A DNA stretch of 64,000 bases from an uncultured SAR116 cluster alpha proteobacterium (GCA_902622515.1 CACNQE010000009.1:5001-69000), one strand, 5' to 3'. Shown: positions 27,592-36,586, numbered from the stretch's first letter. Program-made: numbers and translations. The notes: generated by a model from the sequence alone, not told the origin.

Positions 27592-28155
27592 ATGAATATT
27601 AAGCATTTAAACTGGTTCCTTCTTATAATAGCCACGATAAATTTAGGTATGTCATCTATGGCAAATGCTAAATCTGCATATGATTTTTATTTTGACTCAA
27701 TTGAAGGAGGTATTATACCTCTATCTGATTTTACAGGTAATGTAATACTTCTTGTTAATACTGCCTCTAAATGCGGGTTTACCAACCAGTATGAAGGGTT
27801 GCAGTCACTGTGGGACGAATTTAAATCAGATGGATTAGTAGTAATAGGCGTACCAAGCAACGATTTTGGGGGACAAGAACCAGGTACAAATGTCCAGATT
27901 AAAAACTTTTGCGAGGTAAATTTTAACATAAACTTTCCAATGACTGCCAAAGCCATCGTTAAAGGAAACGGGGCGCACCCTTTCTATAAATGGGCTAATG
28001 ACGAACTTGGTTGGAGAGCTCGTCCTAAATGGAATTTTCATAAATATCTTATCGGTAGAGATGGTTCTTTACAGGGTTCTTTTTCATCTATGGTCAGCAC
28101 GGAGTCATCAAAACTCCGAAATAAAATTACACAATTACTAAAAAATAAAATCTAA
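27592..28155 (+). CDS. Glutathione peroxidase family protein with signal peptide
   Basis: A 187-residue thiol peroxidase with cysteine, not selenocysteine, at the active site: C61 in NTASKCGFTNQYEGL. The catalytic glutamine in DFGGQEPG and the WNF motif (KWNFHKYLIG) are present. The first 26 residues form a signal peptide ending ANA, so the enzyme should work in the periplasm, whereas most bacterial homologues (BtuE) are cytoplasmic or lack a clear leader. AAGGT five bases upstream supports the start. Reductant there is more likely a thioredoxin-like protein than glutathione. Confidence 0.88.
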   Translation: MNIKHLNWFLLIIATINLGMSSMANAKSAYDFYFDSIEGGIIPLSDFTGNVILLVNTASKCGFTNQYEGLQSLWDEFKSDGLVVIGVPSNDFGGQEPGTNVQIKNFCEVNFNINFPMTAKAIVKGNGAHPFYKWANDELGWRARPKWNFHKYLIGRDGSLQGSFSSMVSTESSKLRNKITQLLKNKI

Positions 28156-28172
28156 AAACTACTAAATATTTT

Positions 28173-29330
28173 TTAACGAGCTTCCAAAAGTACCCCAGTC
28201 CTCTCGGATAGGGCTGTCTTTCCTGCTATCTTTGCTATAGGTTGACCTCTCCAAATATATTTTTGAAGCATCATAGAAAAAACAATACCACTAGTTCCTG
28301 CATATATTGGAACCTTAACACGATAAGCTTCTGGTCCATCTAATAAAAGTATGTTTGCAATTAATTCTCCTTCTGTTACATCTTGACCAAGCTGGACTTC
28401 ATAACAAACCAATCCAGTTACCTCTGATTTGATAATCTGGGTCGCATTAAATGGCAAAGCTGGTGGCATGGGAGAACATGTATTATCAGTTATTGAGTTA
28501 ACAAATCCACGCGAACTAAAAAACCCCATTAAATTTTCTGCATCTTTTCTATTTAAAGATATTTCAACATCAACCAATCCTCGATATTCCAGCGTTGCGG
28601 ATAGTACTGGCTTTGGAATGGGTTTATCTGGACAACGCCTTTGCATATCTATCCATAACCTTGGCCAAATTTCATCGAAAGAACCCCCACCTGAATTTTC
28701 AGCCGTTAAAGTTACATAGGAACCCATCCAGTCAGCTAGGTCTTGGTATTCGGGCATTAATTGCGGAACAATATAAATATGGTTTAATGCTTGAACGTCG
28801 CAATGCAAATCCAAAACTACATCGCAACCCATTGCTATTTTTATTATTTCAAGCCGGAGTCTTTCTAAAGCGGTTATCGGTTTCTGGTTTGATATCCATT
28901 TTTCTACCGCTGATAAAACTTTATTTTTGTTTTCTTCAACATCTTGCGTTAAATTTTTAATTATTTCTCCATCTTCACTAATGATGCATTCTGCAAGGTC
29001 TGGCCAATTACGATTAAAGTTTACTCCAGTGGAAAAATCGAACCTACCACAATGACGGTGATTATAAATCTGTGCCATTCCGATTGGGTTTACCATGGGA
29101 AAAACAAAAAATTCAGCATTAAGTTTTCCCGACTTATCTGCCGTCTCCAACATCTCTAGTAAATAGTGCAAAATGAGCGTTCCTGGCTGCTCATCTGCAT
29201 GTAGGCCTGCCTGTAAAAATATCTTAGGAACATTACTTTTCCCATCCGGGGCAAAATGATAATAAGATAAATTATAAAAAGAGCCTGCTGTATCAGCCTG
29301 TAGTTGAATCTTTAGATGCTCAACGCTTAT
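28173..29330 (-). CDS. M14 succinylglutamate desuccinylase/aspartoacylase-like hydrolase, probable ATA start
   Basis: A zinc amidohydrolase of the AstE/ASPA family. The zinc ligands are H44 and E47 in QAGLHADEQPG and a later histidine in LDLHCDVQ. The catalytic glutamate is in SATLEYRG. The only canonical start in frame is a TTG at 29171, which would delete the HxxE zinc motif, so the gene must begin earlier. The open frame extends to a TAA stop just upstream, and an ATA at 29330 lies five bases after GGGAGGT. That makes a 385-residue protein. ATA may be a real start or a base error for ATG. It is the last gene of a basic amino acid ABC operon; its substrate may be an N-acylated amino acid. 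Confidence 0.82.
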   Translation of the reverse strand: MSVEHLKIQLQADTAGSFYNLSYYHFAPDGKSNVPKIFLQAGLHADEQPGTLILHYLLEMLETADKSGKLNAEFFVFPMVNPIGMAQIYNHRHCGRFDFSTGVNFNRNWPDLAECIISEDGEIIKNLTQDVEENKNKVLSAVEKWISNQKPITALERLRLEIIKIAMGCDVVLDLHCDVQALNHIYIVPQLMPEYQDLADWMGSYVTLTAENSGGGSFDEIWPRLWIDMQRRCPDKPIPKPVLSATLEYRGLVDVEISLNRKDAENLMGFFSSRGFVNSITDNTCSPMPPALPFNATQIIKSEVTGLVCYEVQLGQDVTEGELIANILLLDGPEAYRVKVPIYAGTSGIVFSMMLQKYIWRGQPIAKIAGKTALSERTGVLLEAR

Positions 29331-29366
29331 TTTTACCTCCCGATCTTATGAAAGTGAACGTTTTAA

Positions 29367-30209
29367 TTACCTCAATATATTTATTGATATTTGGATTTTT
29401 GCTCTCTGCTCAACATCAAGGTGTCTGTTTAGATACTTATTAGCAACCCCAAAAATAGAAATTATGACCAACGTTAATAATATAAAATACATCGCCGCTA
29501 TTGGATAAGGCAGAAACGGATTAAATGTCTTATCTGCAAAATAATTAGCGTAATATAATGCGTCACCAGACTGCCTCCAGGCTGGAAAGCCAGAGAAAAA
29601 AATTAGTGATGTAGCATGAAATAGAAAAATAGCTTCATTAGTATATGAGGGCCAAGCCAGACGTAACATAGAGGGCCAGATAATACGCCAGAATTTACTC
29701 CATCCAGTTATACCATATGCCTCCGCTGCTTCCAATTCACCGGAGGAAACAGAGCGAATTGCACCGTAAAATATTTCTGCTGAATATGCGGCAGTATTGA
29801 AAAAAAGTACGATTAACCCGCCAAGCCAAGCTCTTGTGAGCCAGCGCGTTTCAGCAGATAATGTTATGAATCCTAAATCAAATTCAATGCCGACTTTAGG
29901 TAGAAGTACAAAAAACTCATAAGCAAAGAAAAATTGAATAAAAAGGGGAGACCCTCTAAACACAAAGATGATACTTTCAGATGGTATTCTAAAAAGTGCA
30001 AGCTTATGGTTTTTACCTACAGCAAGAATTATTGAAAACCAAAAACCAAAAAAAACAGCAATTATTCCGAAATAAATATTCCAAATTAACCCAGAGCCAA
30101 TTAATACAACCTGTTCACATATCGTAATATCAATTTTTGGCAAGATACGTTCACCAATCCCAATTGAACGCAGACCATAATCCTGTAATGTTGCCCAACA
30201 AGAGCTCAT
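29367..30209 (-). CDS. Basic amino acid ABC transporter permease (HisM/ArtM type)
   Basis: A 280-residue permease of the histidine/arginine/octopine class with about five or six helices. The EAA loop reads EAAEAYGITGWSKFWRIIWP near residues 156-175. It begins 2 bp after the partner permease gene and is followed, 36 bp later, by the M14 hydrolase gene. Substrate is inferred from family only. Confidence 0.87.
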   Translation of the reverse strand: MSSCWATLQDYGLRSIGIGERILPKIDITICEQVVLIGSGLIWNIYFGIIAVFFGFWFSIILAVGKNHKLALFRIPSESIIFVFRGSPLFIQFFFAYEFFVLLPKVGIEFDLGFITLSAETRWLTRAWLGGLIVLFFNTAAYSAEIFYGAIRSVSSGELEAAEAYGITGWSKFWRIIWPSMLRLAWPSYTNEAIFLFHATSLIFFSGFPAWRQSGDALYYANYFADKTFNPFLPYPIAAMYFILLTLVIISIFGVANKYLNRHLDVEQRAKIQISINILR

Positions 30210-30211
30210 CC

Positions 30212-31093
30212 TTAATATCCTTGTAGCTCTTTGCCAGCCATTGTTGCCTGACCTTTGCTCAATTTTATTTGAAGCCGTTTTAGCACCTTACTACTTGCCC
30301 ATGTCATTAATAAATAAAACACCAATAACCCAGCAAAATAATAGACCCTCCAATCTGGATGGGGATAAGCATACATGGAGGTCTTAGAACCACCAAGCTC
30401 TCGTGCCCAATACACTATATCCTCAACTCCCAATAAAAATAATAGAGGCGTTGCTTTAATTAATATCATCCATAAATTTGATAAACCAGGAATTGCATAT
30501 ATCCACATTTGGGGAACTAAAATTCGCCAAAAAGTTTGTTTTTGCGTAAATCCAAATGCAGCACCGGTTTCTGTTTGCGTCTTGGGAACTGCTCTCATAG
30601 CCCCACTTAAAACATTGCCCGCAAAAGCACCAAAAACAATTGCAAAAGCAATTAATGCTAATGTAAATGCGTAAAGCTGATGTACCCACAATTCTGCTGT
30701 TGATAAAGGTAGTTTAGCTGACTTACAAACAACGAAATCTGTACCCTGCCATATTGGTTCCACTACATCAAAGCATATTATTTTATGACGAATAAATTCA
30801 AAAAACTGGTCAAGTGCTAAAGGCACAAACAAAAAGAACACTACATCTGGTATACCCCTAACCATATTAATATAGCTCTTCGAAAATATTTGAATAATCC
30901 AGTTAGATGAGCGCGTGCCGATTGCAGCAATAAATCCAAACAACAGGGATAGGGGAGCAGCAATTGCCAACAACATTAAAACGACTAAAAATGATACGTA
31001 AAACGCAAAATGTTTAGCGGTAGTTAAATAACATATTACCCAGAAAAACTCTGTTAATGTCGATGGATCTGCACAAACATTAAACATTGGCAA
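30212..31093 (-). CDS. Basic amino acid ABC transporter permease (HisQ/ArtQ type)
   Basis: A 293-residue permease, slightly long because of an inserted periplasmic stretch near residues 95-135. The EAA-type loop is TGAAFGFTQKQTFWRI near 182, and NMVRGIPDVVFFLFVPLA near 76 is the conserved region of polar amino acid permeases. It follows the binding-protein gene after an 89 bp gap that holds a strong stem-loop. Confidence 0.87.
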   Translation of the reverse strand: MPMFNVCADPSTLTEFFWVICYLTTAKHFAFYVSFLVVLMLLAIAAPLSLLFGFIAAIGTRSSNWIIQIFSKSYINMVRGIPDVVFFLFVPLALDQFFEFIRHKIICFDVVEPIWQGTDFVVCKSAKLPLSTAELWVHQLYAFTLALIAFAIVFGAFAGNVLSGAMRAVPKTQTETGAAFGFTQKQTFWRILVPQMWIYAIPGLSNLWMILIKATPLLFLLGVEDIVYWARELGGSKTSMYAYPHPDWRVYYFAGLLVFYLLMTWASSKVLKRLQIKLSKGQATMAGKELQGY

Positions 31094-31139
31094 TCCTTTT
31101 ATCTGGGAATTAACTAATATTGACTAAAACTAATAGTTG

Positions 31140-31175
31140 GGTAAGACGTAGACCAGCATAAATCTACGTCCTACC
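31140..31175 (-). other. Strong intercistronic stem-loop after the amino acid binding-protein gene
   Basis: GGTAGGACGTAGA pairs with TCTACGTCTTACC over thirteen positions (one G-T) around a ten-base loop, starting 8 nt after the stop codon. A-rich sequence precedes it and no T-tract follows on the coding strand. It should shield the binding-protein message from 3' exonucleases and reduce downstream expression. In plus orientation the same stem is followed by a T-run. Confidence 0.7.
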
Positions 31176-31182
31176 TCCTTTT

Positions 31183-31914
31183 TTATTTGCAATCGGGAAA
31201 AGTTTCACTGATTTCCCATTCAGTAATTAGAGAATTCAATGAACCATCATCGCACATTGAGTTAATTGCTGAATTAAATTTATCTTTCAAAGAAGAATCT
31301 GATTTACGAATACCCATTCCAACGCCTCCACCAATAAAAACGCTGTCACCCGCAAAACTCAACTCACCACCTGATTCTTCTACAAAAGGTTTTAAAAATG
31401 CATCATCAGCAAGAACAGCATCTGCTTCGCCATTTCTAACGGCGGCGATTGTTTCATCTGGTGTAGCAAATTCTACCAAGGTAGCTCCAGAATCAACTAT
31501 ATAACTTGCCTGTATTGTTCCAGTTTGAGCTGCTATCACACCGGATTTTAAATCAACAGACCCTCCTGATAATGTAACGTATGTTGATGGGTCTGGCATA
31601 GTATAAGGCCTGGTAAAATCGATTTCTTTCATACGCTCTTCTGTGATAGACATACCGGCTATTATAGTGTCATAATTTCCCCCTTTTAAGTTTGGAATAA
31701 TTGAGTCCCAATCATTCTTTACCCAAGCGCAGTCAAGATTTGCTCGCTTACATAATTCGTTTCCAAGGTCAATTTCAAATCCTATAAATTGGCCATTATC
31801 ATCAATGCCGTTATAAGGCATATAGGCACCTTCTGTACCCATTCGAACGGTATCTGCATAGACTGTGCTTATTGCAAAACTTGCAAAAACAGCTGCAATT
31901 AGAATTTTTTTCAT
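31183..31914 (-). CDS. Lysine/arginine/ornithine/histidine-type periplasmic binding protein
   Basis: A 243-residue family 3 solute-binding protein. A signal peptide ends at VYA near residue 20. The mature protein opens RMGTEGAYMPYN and continues with GFEIDLGNELCKR and the substrate-site block GGNYDTIIAGMSITEERM. Two cysteine pairs may form disulfides. It lies between the ATPase gene and the permease genes. Closest in style to cationic amino acid and octopine-type receptors. Confidence 0.9.
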   Translation of the reverse strand: MKKILIAAVFASFAISTVYADTVRMGTEGAYMPYNGIDDNGQFIGFEIDLGNELCKRANLDCAWVKNDWDSIIPNLKGGNYDTIIAGMSITEERMKEIDFTRPYTMPDPSTYVTLSGGSVDLKSGVIAAQTGTIQASYIVDSGATLVEFATPDETIAAVRNGEADAVLADDAFLKPFVEESGGELSFAGDSVFIGGGVGMGIRKSDSSLKDKFNSAINSMCDDGSLNSLITEWEISETFPDCK

Positions 31915-31952
31915 ATCATTTCTCCTATCTAAACATTTAAGTGCATTTCAAT

Positions 31953-32732
31953 TTAACTCGCAGCTGCACTTAAAAACTGCTTTAGCCGTTGAGATTTGGG
32001 TTTTCCAAACAAATTGTCCGGATGACCTTCTTCTTCGACAATTCCCTGATGCAGGAAATACACTCGATCTGATAAATCACGTGCTAGCTGCATATCATGA
32101 GTCACTAAAAGCATGGTACGCCCCTCTAATGCAAGATCTTTTATAACTTTCACCACCTCTTGTTCAAGCTCTGGGTCAAGAGCAGAAGTAGGCTCGTCAA
32201 ATAATAAAGCATCGGGTTCCATTGCAAGTGCTCTTGCGATAGCCGCCCTTTGTTGTTGACCACCTGATAATTGAGCTGGCCAAGCATCTGCTTTATCTGC
32301 GATACCAACTTTTTCGAGAAGAGAATAAGCTACATCTCGCATAATATGTCTATCTTTTCTAAGAACGGTGACTGGCGCTTCAATCACGTTATCCAAAATC
32401 GACAAATGAGACCATAAATTAAATGATTGGAAAACCATTGATAAATTGGTTCTAAACTTAATAATCTGCTTTTTATCAGATAACTGCCTGGAATCTGTCT
32501 TATCAGTCCAAGATACAGCCTCTCCCTTGAAAATTATTTCACCAGCCTGCGGAATCTCTAACAGATTACAACATCGCAATAATGTTGATTTTCCAGACCC
32601 AGAGGAGCCAATAAAACTAATTACGGACCCTGCATATGCTGAAAAACTTATGTCTTTTAAAACTGAAAGTTTGTCATAATTTTTCTTGAGGTTACGCACC
32701 TCCAAAATTGGGCTATTTTCAATTATATCCAA
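31953..32732 (-). CDS. Polar amino acid ABC transporter ATP-binding protein (HisP/ArtP type)
   Basis: A 259-residue ATPase with Walker A GSSGSGKST near residue 42, signature LSGGQQQRAAIARAL near 160 and Walker B ALLFDEPTSALDPE near 180, followed by VTHDM. It is the first gene of a five-gene unit (ATPase, binding protein, two permeases, M14 hydrolase). It is divergent from trhO across 246 bp, where the operon promoter should lie. Confidence 0.92.
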   Translation of the reverse strand: MDIIENSPILEVRNLKKNYDKLSVLKDISFSAYAGSVISFIGSSGSGKSTLLRCCNLLEIPQAGEIIFKGEAVSWTDKTDSRQLSDKKQIIKFRTNLSMVFQSFNLWSHLSILDNVIEAPVTVLRKDRHIMRDVAYSLLEKVGIADKADAWPAQLSGGQQQRAAIARALAMEPDALLFDEPTSALDPELEQEVVKVIKDLALEGRTMLLVTHDMQLARDLSDRVYFLHQGIVEEEGHPDNLFGKPKSQRLKQFLSAAAS

Positions 32733-32978
32733 AACGAATCTATCCTGATAAAATTTTAACTATATATAATTTTCCTAAGCGAAACCAATATGATTCTTTT
32801 TACCATAGCGTCTTATTGTAATATTATAAAGAAATCAAAAAACAAAAATTACTCATTTTAATTTTTAAACATCAAACCACAACTATACTTGCGGATAAAT
32901 TAGGTTAGATGCTATATCCATCTACACGCTTATTGGGCTTTAGATTAAATTTGAATTTCTGCTTAGCAATATTTTAAT

Positions 32979-33947
32979 ATGACAAAAAAAGCACAAGAAA
33001 TGATTAAAAGATCCGAGGAAATGCCCTTTTTGATCGCAGCTCTGTATCATTTTGTTAGCCTGAATAAAATAGATGAGTGGCAAACAAAAATAAAAAACTA
33101 CTGTGATGAGCAATCTCTGTTTGGAACTATTCTTATTGCTCCAGAAGGGATAAATGGAACAGTTGCAGGAAGCCATAAAGGCATAAATAATTTTGTTTAC
33201 TGGTTATGTAATCAACCTCAATTTAAAGAATTGGAAATAAAATATTCCCAAAATGAAAGTTGTCCTTTTCACCGCATGAAAGTAAGACTAAAAAAAGAAA
33301 TAGTAACTATGGGAAAACCTGATATCAACCCGTCGAAATCTAGAGGTGTTTACATAAAACCCCAAGATTGGAACAATTTAATTTTATCTCCAGATGTACT
33401 GGTTGTTGATACTCGGAATGATTACGAAATAGCTATTGGGCAATTTAAAGACGCTATAAACCCTAATACAACATCGTTTCGTGATTTTCCAAATTGGGCA
33501 GACAATTTTGCCTCTCAGAGAAGAAATGTTAAACCAACTAAAATTGCTATGTATTGTACTGGGGGAATTAGATGTGAAAAATCAACAGCCTATATGAAAA
33601 GGCTTGGGTTTGATGAAGTTTATCATCTACAAGGCGGCATCCTTAAATATTTTGAAGAAGTTCCTTCTAATGATTCACTTTGGCAAGGGGAATGTTTTGT
33701 GTTTGATGATCGGGTTAGCGTTAACCATACATTAGAAAAAGGAGCCTACACATTGTGTAATGCCTGCAGACAACCCTTATCTGAGGCTGACCTAGAAACA
33801 AGCAGCTATCAACCTGGAATTAGTTGTCCCAAGTGTATTTCAAAAACAAGCCCTAAACAAAAAGAGCGTTTTAAAGAGAGGCAAAAACAAGTTAAATTAG
33901 CCCAGAGACGAGGTCAGAAACATATAGGTACTTCGATCAAAAAGTAA
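32979..33947 (+). CDS. trhO: tRNA uridine(34) hydroxylase (rhodanese family)
   Basis: This 322-residue enzyme (formerly YceA) uses oxygen to make 5-hydroxyuridine at position 34 of tRNAs. An N-terminal ferredoxin-like domain (FLIAALYHFVSL, IAPEGINGTVAG) precedes a rhodanese domain (VVDTRNDYE) with active-site C193 in YCTGGIRCEKS. A C-terminal cysteine cluster (CNACRQPL, ISCPKCI) follows. The family usually starts near residue 15 here, so internal ATGs at codons 8 or 15 are possible starts; no Shine-Dalgarno decides. Confidence 0.92.
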   Translation: MTKKAQEMIKRSEEMPFLIAALYHFVSLNKIDEWQTKIKNYCDEQSLFGTILIAPEGINGTVAGSHKGINNFVYWLCNQPQFKELEIKYSQNESCPFHRMKVRLKKEIVTMGKPDINPSKSRGVYIKPQDWNNLILSPDVLVVDTRNDYEIAIGQFKDAINPNTTSFRDFPNWADNFASQRRNVKPTKIAMYCTGGIRCEKSTAYMKRLGFDEVYHLQGGILKYFEEVPSNDSLWQGECFVFDDRVSVNHTLEKGAYTLCNACRQPLSEADLETSSYQPGISCPKCISKTSPKQKERFKERQKQVKLAQRRGQKHIGTSIKK

Positions 33948-33964
33948 AAAGTATAAAACTTTTT
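33946..33964. terminator. A/T hairpin between convergent trhO and rpe
   Basis: AAAAAGT and ACTTTTT form a seven-pair stem around ATAAA, overlapping the trhO stop and followed by AT-rich sequence. It is a plausible weak bidirectional terminator. Confidence 0.45.
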
Positions 33965-33979
33965 ATTAATAATAATATT

Positions 33980-34636
33980 TTAGTTACCTCTCATTGATTT
34001 TATTCGAGACTCGTATTGCTCTTGGCTTGCACCAAAAATAGCTGAACCAGCAACAAGATTGTTTGCGCCAGCTGCAACTGCTAAGGCGGCCGTTTGAGCG
34101 GTGATACCACCATCTACTTGTAATTGAATTGGCCTATCGCCAATTAGTTTCCTAGCTAGTTGTATTTTATCTAACATTGTTGAAATGAATTTTTGACCAC
34201 CAAAACCTGGATTTACTGTCATAATTAGAATTAATCCAATTTTATCTAAAACTTGTGAGAGATTTTCAACACCAGTGTGAGGATTTAACGCAACTCCGGC
34301 ACAACAATCATGATCATTAATAACTGACAAAACTCTATCAAGATGATTACACGCTTCATAATGTACTGTAATACCGTTGCATCCAGCCTGTTTCATATCT
34401 GTAATTAATAGTTCCGGGTTACTCACCATTAGATGTGCATCAAAATAACTTGATGAGCTTTTCCGAAGGGCAGAGATAACAGGAGCCCCAAAGCTTATGT
34501 TTGGAACAAAATTACCGTCCATTACATCAAGATGAATCCAATCCGCCCCAGCTTCTTCAACTTTGTTAACTTCAGCTGAAAGATCTCCAAAATCAGCAGC
34601 TAAAATAGAAGGAGCAATTATAATACCGGAGTTCAT
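33980..34636 (-). CDS. rpe: Ribulose-phosphate 3-epimerase
   Basis: A 218-residue TIM-barrel epimerase interconverting ribulose 5-phosphate and xylulose 5-phosphate. IAPSILAADFGDL opens the protein, HLDVMDGNFVPNISFG near 34 carries metal ligands, MTVNPGFGGQKF near 138 is the phosphate loop, and VDGGI near 174 holds the catalytic aspartate. Its ATG overlaps the upstream helicase stop by four bases (ATGA), so it is coupled to an apparently unrelated gene. Confidence 0.95.
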   Translation of the reverse strand: MNSGIIIAPSILAADFGDLSAEVNKVEEAGADWIHLDVMDGNFVPNISFGAPVISALRKSSSSYFDAHLMVSNPELLITDMKQAGCNGITVHYEACNHLDRVLSVINDHDCCAGVALNPHTGVENLSQVLDKIGLILIMTVNPGFGGQKFISTMLDKIQLARKLIGDRPIQLQVDGGITAQTAALAVAAGANNLVAGSAIFGASQEQYESRIKSMRGN

Positions 34637-36459
34637 AGTACTACCACATTCTTTGCCTTGAAATAGGGCAAGTTATCCTGACTTGAACAACCCATAACTG
34701 TAATTCTCTCAATTATTTGCAACGCACGTTGATATTTTCGCTCTAGTTCTTCTTCCTCTAAAGCTTCAAACTGCTGTCCACACAATAATATGCCATGATT
34801 AGATTGCAATGCTCTTATTCTTTTACCATGCATTAAACCATCTACTAATATAGCGTGATTAAATTCCTCCTGTTTGACAATTTGAATTTTATTTTCGACA
34901 AGAAATTTTCGTAAAGCTGCTTCACCATCCAATGTAATTTTCCAGAATTCGGAATCAGAATTTGACGGTGGACCATCTACAAGTTCAAAAGCCTTGCAAA
35001 AAGCAAGGAATATAAGTTCCTGTTTTTCAGCTCCAGTCCATGCTGTGCTCCCAAGTGTGCGCCATATATTATGATTCATTTCTTCATATACTTGTGGAAT
35101 ACGTTCAAAGAACAGACGATGCAACCCAATATCGTTCACAGAACTATCCATTTTCTGCTCTTTATGTATGTCAATAGCTGAAAACGAACCACACACAGGA
35201 CACCCTGAGTCCGAAAATTTGTCCTTTCTATAAATATGAGAACATCTCAGACCGGAAGTTAATTTATTATCACACAGATAATAACTTGTTTGCTCATCCA
35301 CCGGCTGCTGAGCTATCCATTCAAATCTATTTTTAAATTTTAAATAAGAACCTCTATGAGACCAAAGAGTCCATTGCAATTTTTCTACAGGTCCAAAAGT
35401 TGACCAATTAGAAGAAACATCTATTACTATACAAGTATCCTTATTAACCGCTGCACGCAACCCACGACCGACTGACTGACCCCACAAGACCTTTGATAAA
35501 GTTGGCCGCATATGCACAATAATATTACAATGCGGATTGTCCCATCCCTCAGCTAGAACACCGACAGAAACAACAGACTCTACTTTACCCTCTGCATGAT
35601 CTGTTAACATCTGCATCCGCTCTTTAATTGGGGTGCTAGCTGTAATTAGAGAAACACTAACACCTAATTCTTCAATCGCTTCCACAGTGGTTTCAGCAAC
35701 CGTAACATCTGGGCAAAACCAAGCTGAAATTGGAATTGGTTTTGCATTTTTCCGCTCTTCTAGGTAGATAGAGCATGCATGGCTTATCATAGATGACTTA
35801 ATAATTGCTGGTGCCAGTTTTGCTACTGGAAAATCACCACTACTGATATCAATATCTCCAAGGTCCAAGTCATGAATAAAGTGAGGCCTATATTGTGGTT
35901 TTACCAGAATACCCTCATCAAACAGCTTATCCATATTAGCACCATCAATAATAGCATCAAATGCTAAGCTTAACTGGTCTTTTTGGTCTGCTGTTCTTCT
36001 TTCTGGCGAGGCGGTCAGTCCTAACATATGAGCATCATCTCTTCCATTTTCTAAAAAACAATCCAAGATCCGTTTGTACCCGGTTCCGTTTGGAGAAACA
36101 CGATGTGCCTCATCTATAATAACAAGCTTTGCTTGTTCGATGGCGTCATCTAATATGTCTCTCGCACGAGTGCTAGTTGATAGCAGGACATCATAATCAG
36201 AGAAGGCGGCCTCCGTATGATTGAGACCCAACTTCCTAACTCTATGCTCTTTAGCCAAAGCCTTTTCAAGCTGCTCAAGCAATACCAACCTATGACACAA
36301 AACAATAACTTTTTCACCAGAATAAAATTGTTTTATAATTTCACTAGCAAGCACCGTTTTACCGGCGCCAGTTGGGGCTTTAATAATAAAGCGACGATGA
36401 GAATCTAAAATAGACTGAAAATCATCAATAATTTCTTTTTGCCAACGCCTAAGTTGCAT
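34633..36459 (-). CDS. DEAD/DEAH-box superfamily 2 helicase with C-terminal zinc-finger
   Basis: A 608-residue SF2 ATPase of the SSL2/RecQ-like COG1061 type. A Q-motif-like RRWQ is at residues 4-7, Walker A TGAGKT at 30-35, DEAH at 116-119, LGLTASPERR follows and the C-terminal motif VI reads QSVGRGLRAA near 330. A CSHI...CPVCG zinc finger lies around residue 405, followed by about 200 residues I cannot assign. Family members unwind DNA or RNA; no nuclease is fused. Coupled to rpe and downstream of xdhC. Confidence 0.85.
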   Translation of the reverse strand: MQLRRWQKEIIDDFQSILDSHRRFIIKAPTGAGKTVLASEIIKQFYSGEKVIVLCHRLVLLEQLEKALAKEHRVRKLGLNHTEAAFSDYDVLLSTSTRARDILDDAIEQAKLVIIDEAHRVSPNGTGYKRILDCFLENGRDDAHMLGLTASPERRTADQKDQLSLAFDAIIDGANMDKLFDEGILVKPQYRPHFIHDLDLGDIDISSGDFPVAKLAPAIIKSSMISHACSIYLEERKNAKPIPISAWFCPDVTVAETTVEAIEELGVSVSLITASTPIKERMQMLTDHAEGKVESVVSVGVLAEGWDNPHCNIIVHMRPTLSKVLWGQSVGRGLRAAVNKDTCIVIDVSSNWSTFGPVEKLQWTLWSHRGSYLKFKNRFEWIAQQPVDEQTSYYLCDNKLTSGLRCSHIYRKDKFSDSGCPVCGSFSAIDIHKEQKMDSSVNDIGLHRLFFERIPQVYEEMNHNIWRTLGSTAWTGAEKQELIFLAFCKAFELVDGPPSNSDSEFWKITLDGEAALRKFLVENKIQIVKQEEFNHAILVDGLMHGKRIRALQSNHGILLCGQQFEALEEEELERKYQRALQIIERITVMGCSSQDNLPYFKAKNVVVL

Positions 36460-36543
36460 GATTAGTTTGCCTAATGTTCAATGTTAAAATTAAAAATAAA
36501 TTTTTACCGGCCAATTCTAAACATGTTTTTTTAAAATTGGGAT

Positions 36544-36559
36544 AAAAAGTTTCTTTTTT
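36544..36559 (-). terminator. Possible A/T hairpin after the XdhC gene
   Basis: On the minus strand AAAAAG and CTTTTT pair around AAA shortly after the XdhC stop. The stem has only one G-C pair, so it is weak evidence for termination. Confidence 0.3.
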
Positions 36560-36586
36560 GTTACACTTAATATATCTAATGGCTTT

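Noticed and set aside
34633-36459. A defence island around the DEAH helicase
   Set aside because: Neighbours are rpe and an XdhC protein; no nuclease, methylase, toxin or effector is present.
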